Source: Microbispora catharanthi (lineage in GTDB: Bacteria > Actinomycetota > Actinomycetes > Streptosporangiales > Streptosporangiaceae). From it: DNA of 64,000 nucleotides. Positions 1 through 7,623 of this stretch are shown piece after piece. The notes under the pieces are model-generated. The model made no database searches, was not told where the DNA came from, and worked only from the letters and a program-made list of their open reading frames with translations. The stretch spans positions 1 through 64,000 of the forward strand of contig NZ_VDMA02000001.1 of the NCBI RefSeq assembly GCF_006334915.2. The letters are read 5' to 3'. Each line of letters begins with the position of its first letter. The stretch's first letter is position 1. Made by a program: the position numbers and the translations under genes.

Positions 1-358
1 GCGTAGCGGTTGGAGGTCCAGGGGTCGGTGCCGAGGGTCAGGTCGTTCAGGGCGCCGTTGTAGTAGTCGAGGGTGAGGAAGCGGTTGAGGTTGGGGTTGT
101 AGTCCCGGAACCCCATGTCGTACATGCCGGTGGAGTTGTCCCAGCGCTTGCCGTTGAAGCGGTAGGGGTTGTACTCCTCCTTGGTGGTGGGGTCGACCGG
201 GTCGGGCTTGTCGACGCCGGTGAACAGCTTGTCGTCGTTCTTGCCGTAGGCGGTGTAGCCGTAGGTGGCGCGGGTGTCGCCGGTCTCGGAGGTGACCTGT
301 TCGACGTCGGTGTGCGGGTTGTAGCCGTAGTAGGAGGACTCCTCACCGCCGGTGGCGG
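1..358 (-). pseudogene. Rhs/YD-repeat core fragment (duplicate copy A)
   Basis: Read on the minus strand this encodes part of an Rhs core, including YNPYRFNGKRWDNSTG and NRFLTLDYYNGALNDL, the conserved segment before a variable toxin tip. It is almost identical to 3868-4225 (offset 3867 bp), with only scattered substitutions. Identity stops abruptly at 358/359, where an unrelated plus-strand regulator fragment begins. The piece runs off the left edge, so the other end is unknown. Such repeated core segments are the usual sites of recombination between Rhs tips. It cannot encode a working toxin as it stands. Confidence 0.8.
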
Positions 359-1487
359 GGAGAGCGAGCACCGGCCGGGCGCGGACTACCTCGACCTGCT
401 GTGCCGGCTCTTTCGGACGAGCCCGGTGGAGCTCGGCTTCGCCACCGACTACACGCCGGGTGTGAAGACGTCGGTCCCCGCGACGGAACGAGAACTGATC
501 ATGAGTGCCGCCAGCGAATCCAGCGACCACGCCGCAGAGATCGAGGCCGCAGCCGTCGGACCCAACGCACTGGAGCAGCTCGGCGACGACATCATCCGCC
601 TGGCCCGTGCATACGTGCACGCGCCACCACTGCCACTCTTCGGCGAGCTGACCCGGGTGCGCAACCGTACGTACCGACTGCTGGAGCGAACGCGGAACCC
701 AGGGCAGCAGCACGAGCTGTACCTCGCGGCCGGGCAGCTCTGCGGACTGCTCGGCAGCGCCAGCTTCGACCTCGGCTACCCGTACGCGGCGGCGGAGCAG
801 GCCAGGGCCGCCCGCGTCTACGGGGAGGTCATCGGCCACAACGAACTGTCGGCGTGGGCCGACGGGCTGCTGGCATGCGTGGAGTTCTGGGCTGGTCGCC
901 CAGCCCAGGCGCTCCGGCTGGTGGAGCGCGGGCTGGCAATCGCTCCCGCCGGTACTACTCGCGTGAGGCTGCTCAGCATCGCCGCCCGAGCATCCGCCCT
1001 ACTCGGCGACAGCGACGGCACTCGCAACGCGATCCTGGCTGCCCGGGACTCTCGGGGACCGCAGGGGGAGTTGCACGAAGGCGTGGGCGGCGAGTTCGGA
1101 TTCGACGAGGCCCGCGAAGCCTTCTGCGCCGGCTCCGCATACTTGAGCGCGCGCATGGCGCAAGAAGCCGAGACAGAGTGCGAACGAGCGCTCAGCCTCT
1201 ACAGAGCGGTGCCCGTCGAGCAGCGTTGGTACGCCGCCGAAGCGAGCGCCTGCGTCGACCTGGCCGCCGCCCGTCTCCTGAGCGGCGCCATCGACAGAGC
1301 CGCCGACGCGCTGTCCCCGGTCTTTGCCCTGAAGCCCGACAAGCGCGTGGAGGGCCTGCTGAAGCGCATGGTCCAGGTCCGTACCTCTCTCGCCTCCGCC
1401 CCATGCCGTGAAACAAGCGCCTTGGCGGAGAGGATCGACGACTTCTCGACAGAGACTGCAACGCGAGGGCTCCCCGCATCCTTCTGA
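359..1487 (+). pseudogene. XRE-type transcriptional regulator lacking its HTH domain
   Basis: From about 370 the frame reads GADYLDLLCRLFRTSPVELG, typical of the end of an N-terminal HTH_XRE module in actinobacterial regulators, followed by about 330 residues of alpha-helical TPR-like sequence (for example LYLAAGQLCGLLGSASFDLG). The first part of the family, with the DNA-binding helices, is missing because the gene joins the Rhs fragment at 358/359. The frame stays open to 312 only across the antisense of the Rhs repeat, so a start at 312 would give a chimeric N-terminus. Inferred to be a dead 5'-truncated gene left by recombination. Identification rests on family pattern, not alignment. Confidence 0.7.
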
Positions 1488-1569
1488 CGGTGGTCGAGGA
1501 AGGGGCGATTCCCACGGACGTACGATCCGGGGGAACCATAGAAGCATGAGCTTCTGTAGCACCAGCAGC

Positions 1570-2352
1570 CGCATCGCTTGCGCTTCTTCACATGCCCGTA
1601 CATCCGGTCTTTGCCCAGGTCCAGGGCGGCGAACAGGTGCCGTACGCCTTGGGTGCGGGTGTAGGTGGCGCGCATCCGCGGCCGGGGTTCCCGGTTGGGG
1701 TCCTTGCCCTTGCCGCCGACGTCGGTCCATTGCCTGCCCGGCCGGGGTTGCAGGTTGAGCGGCCCGAACTCGTCCAAGCAGAAGATCACCGTTGGTTCGC
1801 CGGGGTCGGGGACGACCTCGCGGTCGGCGATCGCATACAGGTGCTCGACGCGGGCCTTCTTGGCCGCGTAGTCCGGATCGCGGGAGGCCTTCCAGGTCTT
1901 TATGGCTTGAAAGGACACCCCTTCTGCACGTAGAAGTTCGCGCAGGCCCTCATGGCTGATGTCCTCGACCACCCCTCGGCGACCAGGAAGTCGGCCAGCT
2001 TGGTCAGGCTCCACCGGGAGAACGGAAGCCCGTGCTCGGCAGGCTTGGACTTGGCGATCTTCTTGATCTCGCGGCGTTGCGGCAGCGTGAACGTCGGAGC
2101 GCGGCCGCCCTTGTACTTGGGGTACAGGGAGTCGAACCCGTCGGCGTTGAAGTTGTGGATCACATCCCGGACCCGGTCTTCGCTGGTGAACGCCACCTTG
2201 GCGATCTGACCGGTGCTCATGCCCTGGGCCGACAGGAGCACCATCTGCGCTCGTCGCCAGGTCACCACCGATCCCGTGCCGCGCCGTACGATGCGCAGCA
2301 GCCGGTTCCCTTCATCGTCATCGATCTCGCGTACGCGAACCCGCTCGGCCAC
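1570..2352 (-). pseudogene. IS630-family transposase, frameshifted and 3'-truncated
   Basis: The first frame (2352 down to about 1970) encodes an HTH region with GMSTGQIAKVAFTSEDRVRD and KYKGGRAPTFTLPQRREI. The second frame (about 1970 to 1570) continues with SHEGLRELLRAEGVSFQ and VIFCLDEFGPLNLQPRPG, the first catalytic-Asp region of IS630 transposases. The frames meet at a G run near 1970 (GAGGGGTGG), where one extra G or a -1 slip would restore reading. Homology stops after GHVKKRKR near 1570, so the remaining acidic catalytic residues are lost. Some IS630 elements use programmed -1 frameshifting, so the shift may be native, but the truncation makes this copy inactive. Terminal inverted repeats were not identified. 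Confidence 0.8.
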
Positions 2353-2646
2353 GAGCAGAGTGTGAGGCGATCACGCCGATCGCGGTGGGACCTTGATCGG
2401 CGTGTCGCCACGAAACGGGGCAAACCCAAGCTGATGCGGCACTAGGAAGCACCCCTCCCCACCGGAACTCTCCGGCACGGCTTTGCCGACGGCTTTCCCG
2501 CACCCAGCCATGGGTCGGCTCTTAGACTAAGAAAACGTTATTGGATAAGACGAGCGGAGCGACGGAGGCTTTCACGCTCCGTTCTGTGGGAGCCCGGGGT
2601 GAGATCCCCCCGGGCCACCCGGCGCCGCACCGCTCGCCAGTGCGTG
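2353..2646. other. Intergenic stretch between IS630 remnant and immunity gene
   Basis: No convincing gene is visible. The part next to the IS630 remnant may hold the outer end of the element, but no paired terminal repeat can be assigned. The right part contains a GC-rich hairpin (2592-2615). A small AT-rich patch near 2525-2545 (AGAAAACGTTATTGG) contrasts with the surroundings. Confidence 0.4.
2592..2615 (-). terminator. Possible terminator hairpin after Rhs immunity gene
   Basis: GCCCGGGG (2592-2599), loop TGAGAT, then CCCCCCGGGC to 2615 form a strong hairpin 32 bp beyond the stop of the minus-strand immunity gene. No T tract follows, so this is a stem-only terminator candidate. Confidence 0.4.
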
Positions 2647-2973
2647 TTATTCGAAAACCTCTAGGCGAAGTAGATCTAGACCTTCGATCTTTCGCAGTTG
2701 ATCTTCTATGAAATCCCAGCGACGAGACTCGGCGATTTCTACAAGGAGGGAGTATTCAGGAAACTCCTCCTCGTAGTGTAGGCCCTCTTCGTCCACGAAG
2801 TTGTATTGTACTTGAATAACCTCCTCCGAGCCTATGGGAGTACGCCAGATATCCCCGCCGACATAATCGCCGCCACCCAGAACGAACTCTTGCTGGAGCG
2901 CATCAGCAAGTAGTCGGATCGCGACGTCTGCATCGACGTTCTTCCACCCGTACAGAAGGTTGCGATTTGTCAT
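2647..2973 (-). CDS. Putative Rhs immunity protein (108 aa)
   Basis: A small acidic protein with no signal peptide or membrane segment, containing YVGGDIWRTPIG and many Glu/Asp near the C-terminus. Its ATG overlaps the TGA of the upstream Rhs toxin tip by four bases (ATGA), the tight coupling expected of a toxin and its cytoplasmic antidote. Codon use is much less GC-biased than in the Rhs core, in line with a swapped-in module. No immunity family was recognised. The assignment rests on position, size and composition. A strong stem (2592-2615) follows. Confidence 0.65.
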   Translation of the reverse strand: MTNRNLLYGWKNVDADVAIRLLADALQQEFVLGGGDYVGGDIWRTPIGSEEVIQVQYNFVDEEGLHYEEEFPEYSLLVEIAESRRWDFIEDQLRKIEGLDLLRLEVFE

Positions 2974-4796
2974 CTGACTATCACACTCGGCGATCGAGAA
3001 GCTGCGGCTTCGACGGATTCGTAGATCATAAAATTAACTGGTCGGCCTGCCAGCCGAGAGAGGCTCTGACTGAGATCATACAACCCGAGCCTCCTGAGGT
3101 TACCGTAGCTTAGGTTGATCGTCCTTGTCTTCCCAGATCGTAGGGGTATGCCGGCTGCCCTTGCCTTGGCCAACAGACCAGGGCTGGCCAGAGCTACGTC
3201 GAAGTCGCTTACTCTACCTTCATCGAAGGGAACCCCAGTACGATAGCTCTTTCCCGTCACACTACTACCCTGGAATAGTGGCACGGCGTCATTGTATCCA
3301 GCTTTACCCAGACCTTTCTGTAGCGCATTTCCGAATGCCTCAAATTCTCTTGCGGTATTGAATCCAAGGACAGGCGAACGAACTGCAGCCGTCCTCGCTG
3401 CAAGAATTTCCGGAGCTAGGACCCCTTCCCCGCCCTCAGGGAAGGCGACAAAGGGGGCTAGGAGGCCGAGATTGTACCCCAGTGAACTCTTATCGGCGCC
3501 AGGGCTTGTTATCTCATTGAGATTCCGAACACCGCTTTGGACATTGTTGACACATGCGCCTGCGGTCTGCTGAGACTCCCCCAGGCAGAGGGCCGGCGCG
3601 ATGCCCTCCGCCGGCCCTTTAGCGAAGAACCACAAGGCGTTAGCGCCACCGTCAGCGATGCCCTTGTTGAGCTGGTCGAAGAATCCGAGGACGGGAATCT
3701 TGCTCCGCATGGCCTCAGCGTCATTTGGAGAGCCAGACGATCCGCCGCTATTCGTGGAGGTACAGTCTCTGTTCTGGCATTCGGCCGCCCCCGCTGCGCT
3801 GTTTGAGTACTGCAGCGGCTGATGGCCGTCGAGTTCGATGCCGGTGATGGGGTTGCCGCCGGCGAAGGCGTAGCGGTTAGAGGTCCAGGGGTCGGTGCCG
3901 AGGGTCAGGTCGTTCAGGGCGCCGTTGTAGTAGTCGAGGGTGAGGAAGCGGTTGAGGTTGGGGTTGTAGTCCCGGAACCCCATGTCGTACATGCCGGTGG
4001 AGTTGTCCCAGCGCTTGCCGTTGAAGCGGTAGGGGTTGTACTCCTCCTTGGTGGTGGGGTCGACCGGGTCGGGCTTGTCAACGCCGGTGAACAGCTTGTC
4101 GTCGTTCTTGCCGTAGGACGTGTAGCCGTAGGTGGCCCGGGTGTCACCGGTCTCGGATGTGACCTGCTCGACATCGGTGTGGGCGTTGTAGCCGTAGTAG
4201 GACGACTCCTCACCGCCGGTGGCGGTGAATTTCACCTGCGACAGGCGCTCGCCCCAGGGGGAGTACTGGAAGGAGCGGGTCAGCTTGCCGGCGACCTCCT
4301 CGTCCAGCACTTCGCCGGACATGCCGAGGTAGGAGTAGTCGGTGGTCTTCGCGCCCGCGGTGCCGGTCTTCTCGGTCTTGGACGTGGTGCGGTCGAGCGG
4401 GTCGTAGGTGTAGGTGGTGACGGTCGAGGTGGTGCCGTCGGTGCCGAGCTTTTCGTGCTTGGTCAGGTGGTCGAAGCCGTCGTAGGTGTACTTCTCCCAG
4501 GTCTTGCCGCCGCCGGTGATGGTGCGCAGGCGGCCGTAGGGGTCGTAGTTGTAGGTGGCGGTGGCCCCGTTGGTGGTCGAGGTCATCAGCCGGTTGCGGT
4601 CGAAGGTGAACTCGGTGCGCTCACCGTGGACGGTCTGGTCGTAGACGCTGGAATTCGGGTCGTGCAGGTAGGTCTCGGTCTCCGCCGCGCCCCCGCCGAC
4701 CGGGGTCTTGACCGTCTTCGCGATCCGGTCCCGGGGGTCGTAGGTGTAGGTGAACTGGTTGTCCAGGTACGCGCCGGGGTTGTCGGCGTTCTGCAC
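2970..4796 (-). CDS. Displaced Rhs tip with nucleotidyltransferase-like toxin domain
   Basis: The first ~330 residues are YD repeats (YTYDPRDRIAKT, YNYDPYGRLRTI, YTYDPLDRTTSKT) ending in the core signature NRYAFAGGNPITGIELDGH. The C-terminal ~280 residues are variable. They contain GSSVTG at residue 510 and SDFDVALAS with D531 and D533, the G-S plus D-x-D pattern of nucleotidyltransferase folds, so a nucleotide-transferring toxin is likely. The reading frame is open upstream to 5045 with more YD-repeat sequence but has no ATG, GTG or TTG before GTG 4796, and no signal or N-terminal shell region. It is therefore an orphan tip that can act only if recombined onto a complete Rhs gene. It overlaps the immunity gene by 4 nt. 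Confidence 0.75.
   Translation of the reverse strand: MQNADNPGAYLDNQFTYTYDPRDRIAKTVKTPVGGGAAETETYLHDPNSSVYDQTVHGERTEFTFDRNRLMTSTTNGATATYNYDPYGRLRTITGGGKTWEKYTYDGFDHLTKHEKLGTDGTTSTVTTYTYDPLDRTTSKTEKTGTAGAKTTDYSYLGMSGEVLDEEVAGKLTRSFQYSPWGERLSQVKFTATGGEESSYYGYNAHTDVEQVTSETGDTRATYGYTSYGKNDDKLFTGVDKPDPVDPTTKEEYNPYRFNGKRWDNSTGMYDMGFRDYNPNLNRFLTLDYYNGALNDLTLGTDPWTSNRYAFAGGNPITGIELDGHQPLQYSNSAAGAAECQNRDCTSTNSGGSSGSPNDAEAMRSKIPVLGFFDQLNKGIADGGANALWFFAKGPAEGIAPALCLGESQQTAGACVNNVQSGVRNLNEITSPGADKSSLGYNLGLLAPFVAFPEGGEGVLAPEILAARTAAVRSPVLGFNTAREFEAFGNALQKGLGKAGYNDAVPLFQGSSVTGKSYRTGVPFDEGRVSDFDVALASPGLLAKARAAGIPLRSGKTRTINLSYGNLRRLGLYDLSQSLSRLAGRPVNFMIYESVEAAASRSPSVIVR
3868..4225 (-). repeat. Rhs-core direct repeat, copy B
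   Basis: Near-identical to 1-358 in the same orientation, 3867 bp away, and lying within the Rhs core reading frame. A shorter, diverged third copy is at about 6827-6913 in the opposite orientation. Recombination between A and B would delete the intervening IS630 remnant, regulator fragment, immunity gene and toxin tip. Confidence 0.9.
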
Positions 4797-5045
4797 CTTT
4801 GCTAGGTCGCTGGCGCGGTTGAGGTTGGCCTGGTAGCCGATGGTGTGCTCGGCGACGATCGTCCCGTTGGGCTTCTTCTCGATCGAGTGGCGCAGCAGGC
4901 TGTCGAGGAAGTAGTCGTAGTCGACGGTGTTGCCGTTGGCCTTGGTCTCGGTCTCGGTTCTGGCGGCCGACCTCGCCGCTTGGACGCGGCTGCTCGGATT
5001 GCATGATGCTGAGCCGGCCCGATTCGAGCCGCGGAGGATGCTGTA
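4797..5045 (-). other. Upstream open extension of the displaced Rhs tip
   Basis: In frame with the toxin tip, codons from about 4960 to 4797 encode recognisable Rhs sequence (NGNTVDYDYFLDSLLRHS, EHTIGYQANLNRASDL). Upstream of about 4970 the sequence no longer resembles Rhs, and an in-frame TAA lies at 5048-5046. This marks the 5' truncation point. No conventional start codon lies in the extension. Confidence 0.6.
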
Positions 5046-5186
5046 TTACCCAGGCTCAGCGCCGCACCCTCGGCAACAGTCGCGTGCCCACACTTTTCCG
5101 CGGTCAAGCCTCATATGCCCGAAAACTCCAAAACTCGGCCGGGTGGGAGCCCCAGAGGGGCAAGAGGGCGTCACCGCGTCCGCCTA

Positions 5187-5240
5187 CCGAAAAGAATCCG
5201 ATCTACGGCTGGGTTGCTAACAGTCCAACCGTAGATCGGA
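5187..5240 (-). terminator. Intrinsic terminator after second immunity gene
   Basis: TCCGATCTACGG (5197-5208) pairs with CCGTAGATCGGA (5229-5240), and pairing extends to 16 bp with one wobble position. Read on the minus strand the hairpin is followed by TTCTTTTC (5196 downwards), a real T-rich tail. It lies 46 bp beyond the stop of the immunity gene at 5286. Confidence 0.75.
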
Positions 5241-5285
5241 ATCACTTCTCTTGAAGGGGTTTAGGTGGAGAGGTTTCGAGACGAC

Positions 5286-5600
5286 CTACTTCTGGGCCAT
5301 GCGACGGAGCATGGCGGCCAGATCTTGAAGATGACTTTTGTCAGCCTCTGTATCCCAACCGTGTTCCGCCGCCTCCGGACCAGAAAGTGCTTCTATGGTC
5401 TCGAGTAGCCACTGAGCGATCTCTGGCCGATTTTCCGCGTCGATGAGAGTGAAATCGATTCCGATCTTATCTGCGTGTCGCGCGTATTCCGTTCGCTTCG
5501 CTTGGTCGACGACTCTCATAGCTCGCTCTAGTATTATCGACCAGGTTCGCGAATTGGTGAACCAATCCACGCCGTCGTCGGAAGTCACGATCGCGGACAC
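5286..5600 (-). CDS. Putative Rhs immunity protein (104 aa), partner of second tip
   Basis: A small soluble helical protein with the blocks VDWFTNSRTWSIILERAMR and GPEAAEHGWDTEADKSHLQD. Its GTG start shares one base with the TAG stop of the upstream toxin tip (TAGTG), so the two are translationally coupled. A clear homologue, broken by a frameshift and in reverse orientation, lies at 6044-6290. That shows this family was present at least twice in the locus. The immunity role is inferred from the position directly after a toxin tip, the size and the AT-rich composition. It is followed by an intrinsic terminator. Confidence 0.65.
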   Translation of the reverse strand: MSAIVTSDDGVDWFTNSRTWSIILERAMRVVDQAKRTEYARHADKIGIDFTLIDAENRPEIAQWLLETIEALSGPEAAEHGWDTEADKSHLQDLAAMLRRMAQK

Positions 5601-6043
5601 TAGTAACCACCTCCAAGAATTATGAGCTTGTTAAGTGGTTTCATGGCGGGGTTCGCCGCCCAAGAATCGAGACTTGAGAAGACGGCATCGATCTGCGCGC
5701 TCGAAGCTCCAGTCATATCGAGGACAGTATAGTTGAAACCGCTCTTGGCGTAGATGTGCTTCCAGATCGAGCGGATCATCTTACCCTCGTTGTAGTTGGG
5801 GTTCGTCCACGCAGAGGGTCCGCCGACGGCGTCGTACGTACGACCGCGCGCATCGATGAAGTCTGGGTTGTTGGTGTCCCGGAATCCTCGCAGCTGGCCT
5901 CCAGAATATTCCTTGGAAGCCATCAGCCGAGCAGCGGTACTGGGCTCGTCCCCCTTCAGTTCGGAGATATTGCAGTATTCGCCGCCGGCGTTGTGCACCA
6001 GGATGGGGGCGTTGCCCGCGAACGCATAATACGTGTAGCGCGG
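5600..6043 (-). pseudogene. Displaced toxin tip: end of HINT-type linker plus unknown toxin
   Basis: Reading from about 6040 the minus strand gives YTYYAFAGNAPILVHNAGG, the end of a pretoxin HINT/PT-type processing segment (…LLVHNAGG is the usual toxin boundary). About 125 residues follow with GRTYDAVGGPSAWTN and FNYTVLDMTG. The toxin family is not recognised; the G-x-Y-D-x-(V/I)-G pattern occurs in several nuclease-like tips, which is only a hint. The frame continues to an ATG at 6124, but those ~27 extra codons are the antisense of an inverted immunity gene, so they are not native. Without an Rhs body it is probably silent. TAG is followed by the overlapping GTG of the immunity gene. Confidence 0.65.
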
Positions 6044-6290
6044 GCTATGAGGGCCGTCGATCAAACAAAGCGCGCGGAATGCGAGTGGCGCGCGAATACG
6101 GTCGGGAATTAACTTCACGCTCATCGACCCGGAAGACCGGTCAGAGATCGCTCAGTGGCTACTCGAGACCGTGGAAGCTCTTTCTGGTCCGGAGGCGGCG
6201 GAACATGGCTGGGATACGGAAGCTGACAAAAACTATCTTCAAGATCTCGCCTCCCTTCACGAAATGCTGCTGAGCGTTTTGGCGCCATAG
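6044..6290 (+). pseudogene. Inverted, frameshifted paralogue of the 104-aa immunity gene
   Basis: The plus strand encodes AMRAVDQTKRAECEW, then after a one-base frame change GINFTLIDPEDRSEIAQWLL and GPEAAEHGWDTEADKNYLQD, ending at TAG 6290. This matches the minus-strand immunity protein at 5286-5600 over about 80 residues. The shift is explained by one extra G in GGG at 6104-6106, which creates an in-frame TAA at 6110-6112. The 5' part of the gene is missing and is joined head-on to the HINT fragment at about 6042. It is too broken to give protection. Confidence 0.85.
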
Positions 6291-6336
6291 CCTTCGCGGC
6301 CTCCTGATCGCCAGCAGTTAAGAAGGAGGTGTCGAA

Positions 6337-6717
6337 ATGCGACCCACCATAGTGTTGATAAGCGCTGTGGGCACCCACAAAGAGCTTGTAGACAGATTGC
6401 GCCATGCCGGCACCTACAGCAACGGAGAGTTTTTCGATCGCCTCGAACGGGGAACCTGCTCTTTCGGCATAGATCTCTCAGGAGACGTCGTTGCCGAGTT
6501 CGAGGAGGACGAAATAACTCAGGTCTCTCGAGAGCCTGGAGAATTTGGGGTCATCCTCATCGAATATCCCGGCATGCCATGCCTTCGCCAACTTCTACTG
6601 GAAGTGCTACAGGGATTCGATGGGCTCCTCGATACAAACTACGGAGACCTGATCAGGTACGATCGGGTCCTGGAGCGCTTGCGTCGAGACCCTTCTTGGG
6701 ACTGGGCGTCACAGTAG
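6337..6717 (+). CDS. Orphan putative immunity protein (126 aa)
   Basis: A small acidic cytoplasmic protein preceded by a strong ribosome site (AAGGAGGTG about 6 nt before ATG). It contains TCSFGIDLSGDVVAEFEEDE and LLEVLQGFDGLLDTNYGDLI. No family is recognised. It lies downstream of the broken immunity paralogue, in the same plus orientation, and is closed by a terminator at 6771. No intact toxin of this orientation is present. In polymorphic-toxin loci, kept orphan immunity genes protect against neighbours' toxins, and that is the likely role here (inference). Composition is lower in GC than in flanking genes. Confidence 0.6.
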   Translation: MRPTIVLISAVGTHKELVDRLRHAGTYSNGEFFDRLERGTCSFGIDLSGDVVAEFEEDEITQVSREPGEFGVILIEYPGMPCLRQLLLEVLQGFDGLLDTNYGDLIRYDRVLERLRRDPSWDWASQ

Positions 6718-6770
6718 CCGGAAAGGCATACAAGCATGCCGAGTAGCTCCCCTGGCATGAGCTCCGGTCC

Positions 6771-6808
6771 GCGGCCCGCCGTTTCGCGGCGGGCCGCGCT
6801 TCATTTCA
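6771..6808 (+). terminator. Intrinsic terminator after orphan immunity gene
   Basis: A perfect 10-bp stem GCGGCCCGCC (6771-6780) and GGCGGGCCGC (6788-6797) with a 7-nt loop, followed by GCTTCATTT. It lies 54 bp after the stop at 6717. Confidence 0.75.
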
Positions 6809-6826
6809 ACAGGTGCGTCCACAAGC

Positions 6827-6913
6827 CCGGTCTGGTCGAACCCCACTGCCAAGGACGAGTACAACCCCTACCGCTTCGATGCCAAGCGCTGGGACAACTC
6901 CACCGGCAGTTTT
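6827..6913 (+). pseudogene. Small Rhs-core fragment in reverse orientation
   Basis: The plus strand reads KDEYNPYRFDAKRWDNSTGS, a diverged copy of the YNPYRFNGKRWDNSTG core block found on the minus strand at 1-358 and 3868-4225. It shows that the 6044-6913 block sits inverted relative to the rest of the Rhs locus. Homology stops at the left side of the IS701 remnant. Confidence 0.7.
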
Positions 6914-6962
6914 CGCGGTTGATGTGGCATGAGAACGGCCACCACGTGATCACTCGGAGTTT

Positions 6963-7296
6963 GTGAAAACATCTGAAGATCGCGTGGTGGCCGTGGCCGA
7001 CAGCGTGGACCCTGACCACTGGATCGTCACCCTCAATGAGCTGATGACGCGAATCGCGCACCGGTTCAGCCACATGGAGTCACGTCGCGCGGCGAACGCG
7101 TACCTCCGGGGCCTGCTGTCCGACGTCGAGCGGAAGAACTGCTGGAACCTGGCCGAGCACGCTGGGCTGAGCGGCCCGCAGGCCATGCAGTGCCTGCTGC
7201 GCAGTGCACGCTGGCCGACCGTGCGCGACGACGTCCGCGGCTACGTGAGCGAGCATCTCGGTGGCGATGGTGTCCTGATCGCCGACGAGACCGGGT
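6963..7296 (+). pseudogene. IS701-family transposase, N-terminal fragment
   Basis: About 110 residues match the start of IS701 DDE transposases: FSHMESRRAANAYLRGLLSD, ERKNCWNLAEHAGLSGPQAM and LLRSARWPTVRDDVRGYV, ending at GVLIADETG, which holds the first catalytic Asp. Right after this motif the protein similarity ends and structured-looking non-coding sequence begins with GTGCGCC, so the remaining two-thirds are missing. The fragment cannot transpose. Element ends were not found. Confidence 0.8.
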
Positions 7297-7600
7297 GTGC
7301 GCCACGAGGCGCTGAGGGATCGTGCGGAAGGAGAAGCCCGCCGCCGGTCATCGCAGTGACCGGTTGCAGTTGGAGGCAGGCCGAACCCCGAGTCGGGGGC
7401 GAGGCCGGGAGCAGCCTCGACAATGTAGGGACGGATCGGAACCACCAGACGGTTCGTGCCCGCAAGCGAAGATGGAAAGGATGCAAGGAAGCTGAACCGG
7501 TGGTCGACGCCCCGTGAGTCGTCAGCGGCCTGTAGAACCTGGTGGATGGGCCGCGTCGTGGTGCTGGGCAGGGGACTAGCGTGTGCGGCGGCGTCGGGCC
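7297..7600 (+). ncRNA. Possible 5' fragment of a group II intron (domain I region)
   Basis: At 7297 the IS701 reading frame is cut by GTGCGCC, matching the GUGYG start of bacterial group II introns. The next ~260 bases have no good protein frame but hold short inverted repeats and phrases such as CCCGCAAGCGAAGATGG and GGATGCAAGGAAGCTGAACC that resemble domain I of actinobacterial introns. No reverse transcriptase or domain V follows, since an exporter gene starts at about 7624, so this would be a truncated remnant. The right boundary is unknown. The identification is from memory of the family pattern and needs a covariance-model search. Confidence 0.4.
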
Positions 7601-7623
7601 TCGCGGCCTCACGGGGAGGGCCG

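Noticed and set aside
2585-2625. tRNA-like cloverleaf around the GCCCGGGG…CCCCGGGC stem
   Set aside because: No D-, anticodon- or T-arm pattern (no GTTCGA-like loop); only one stem.
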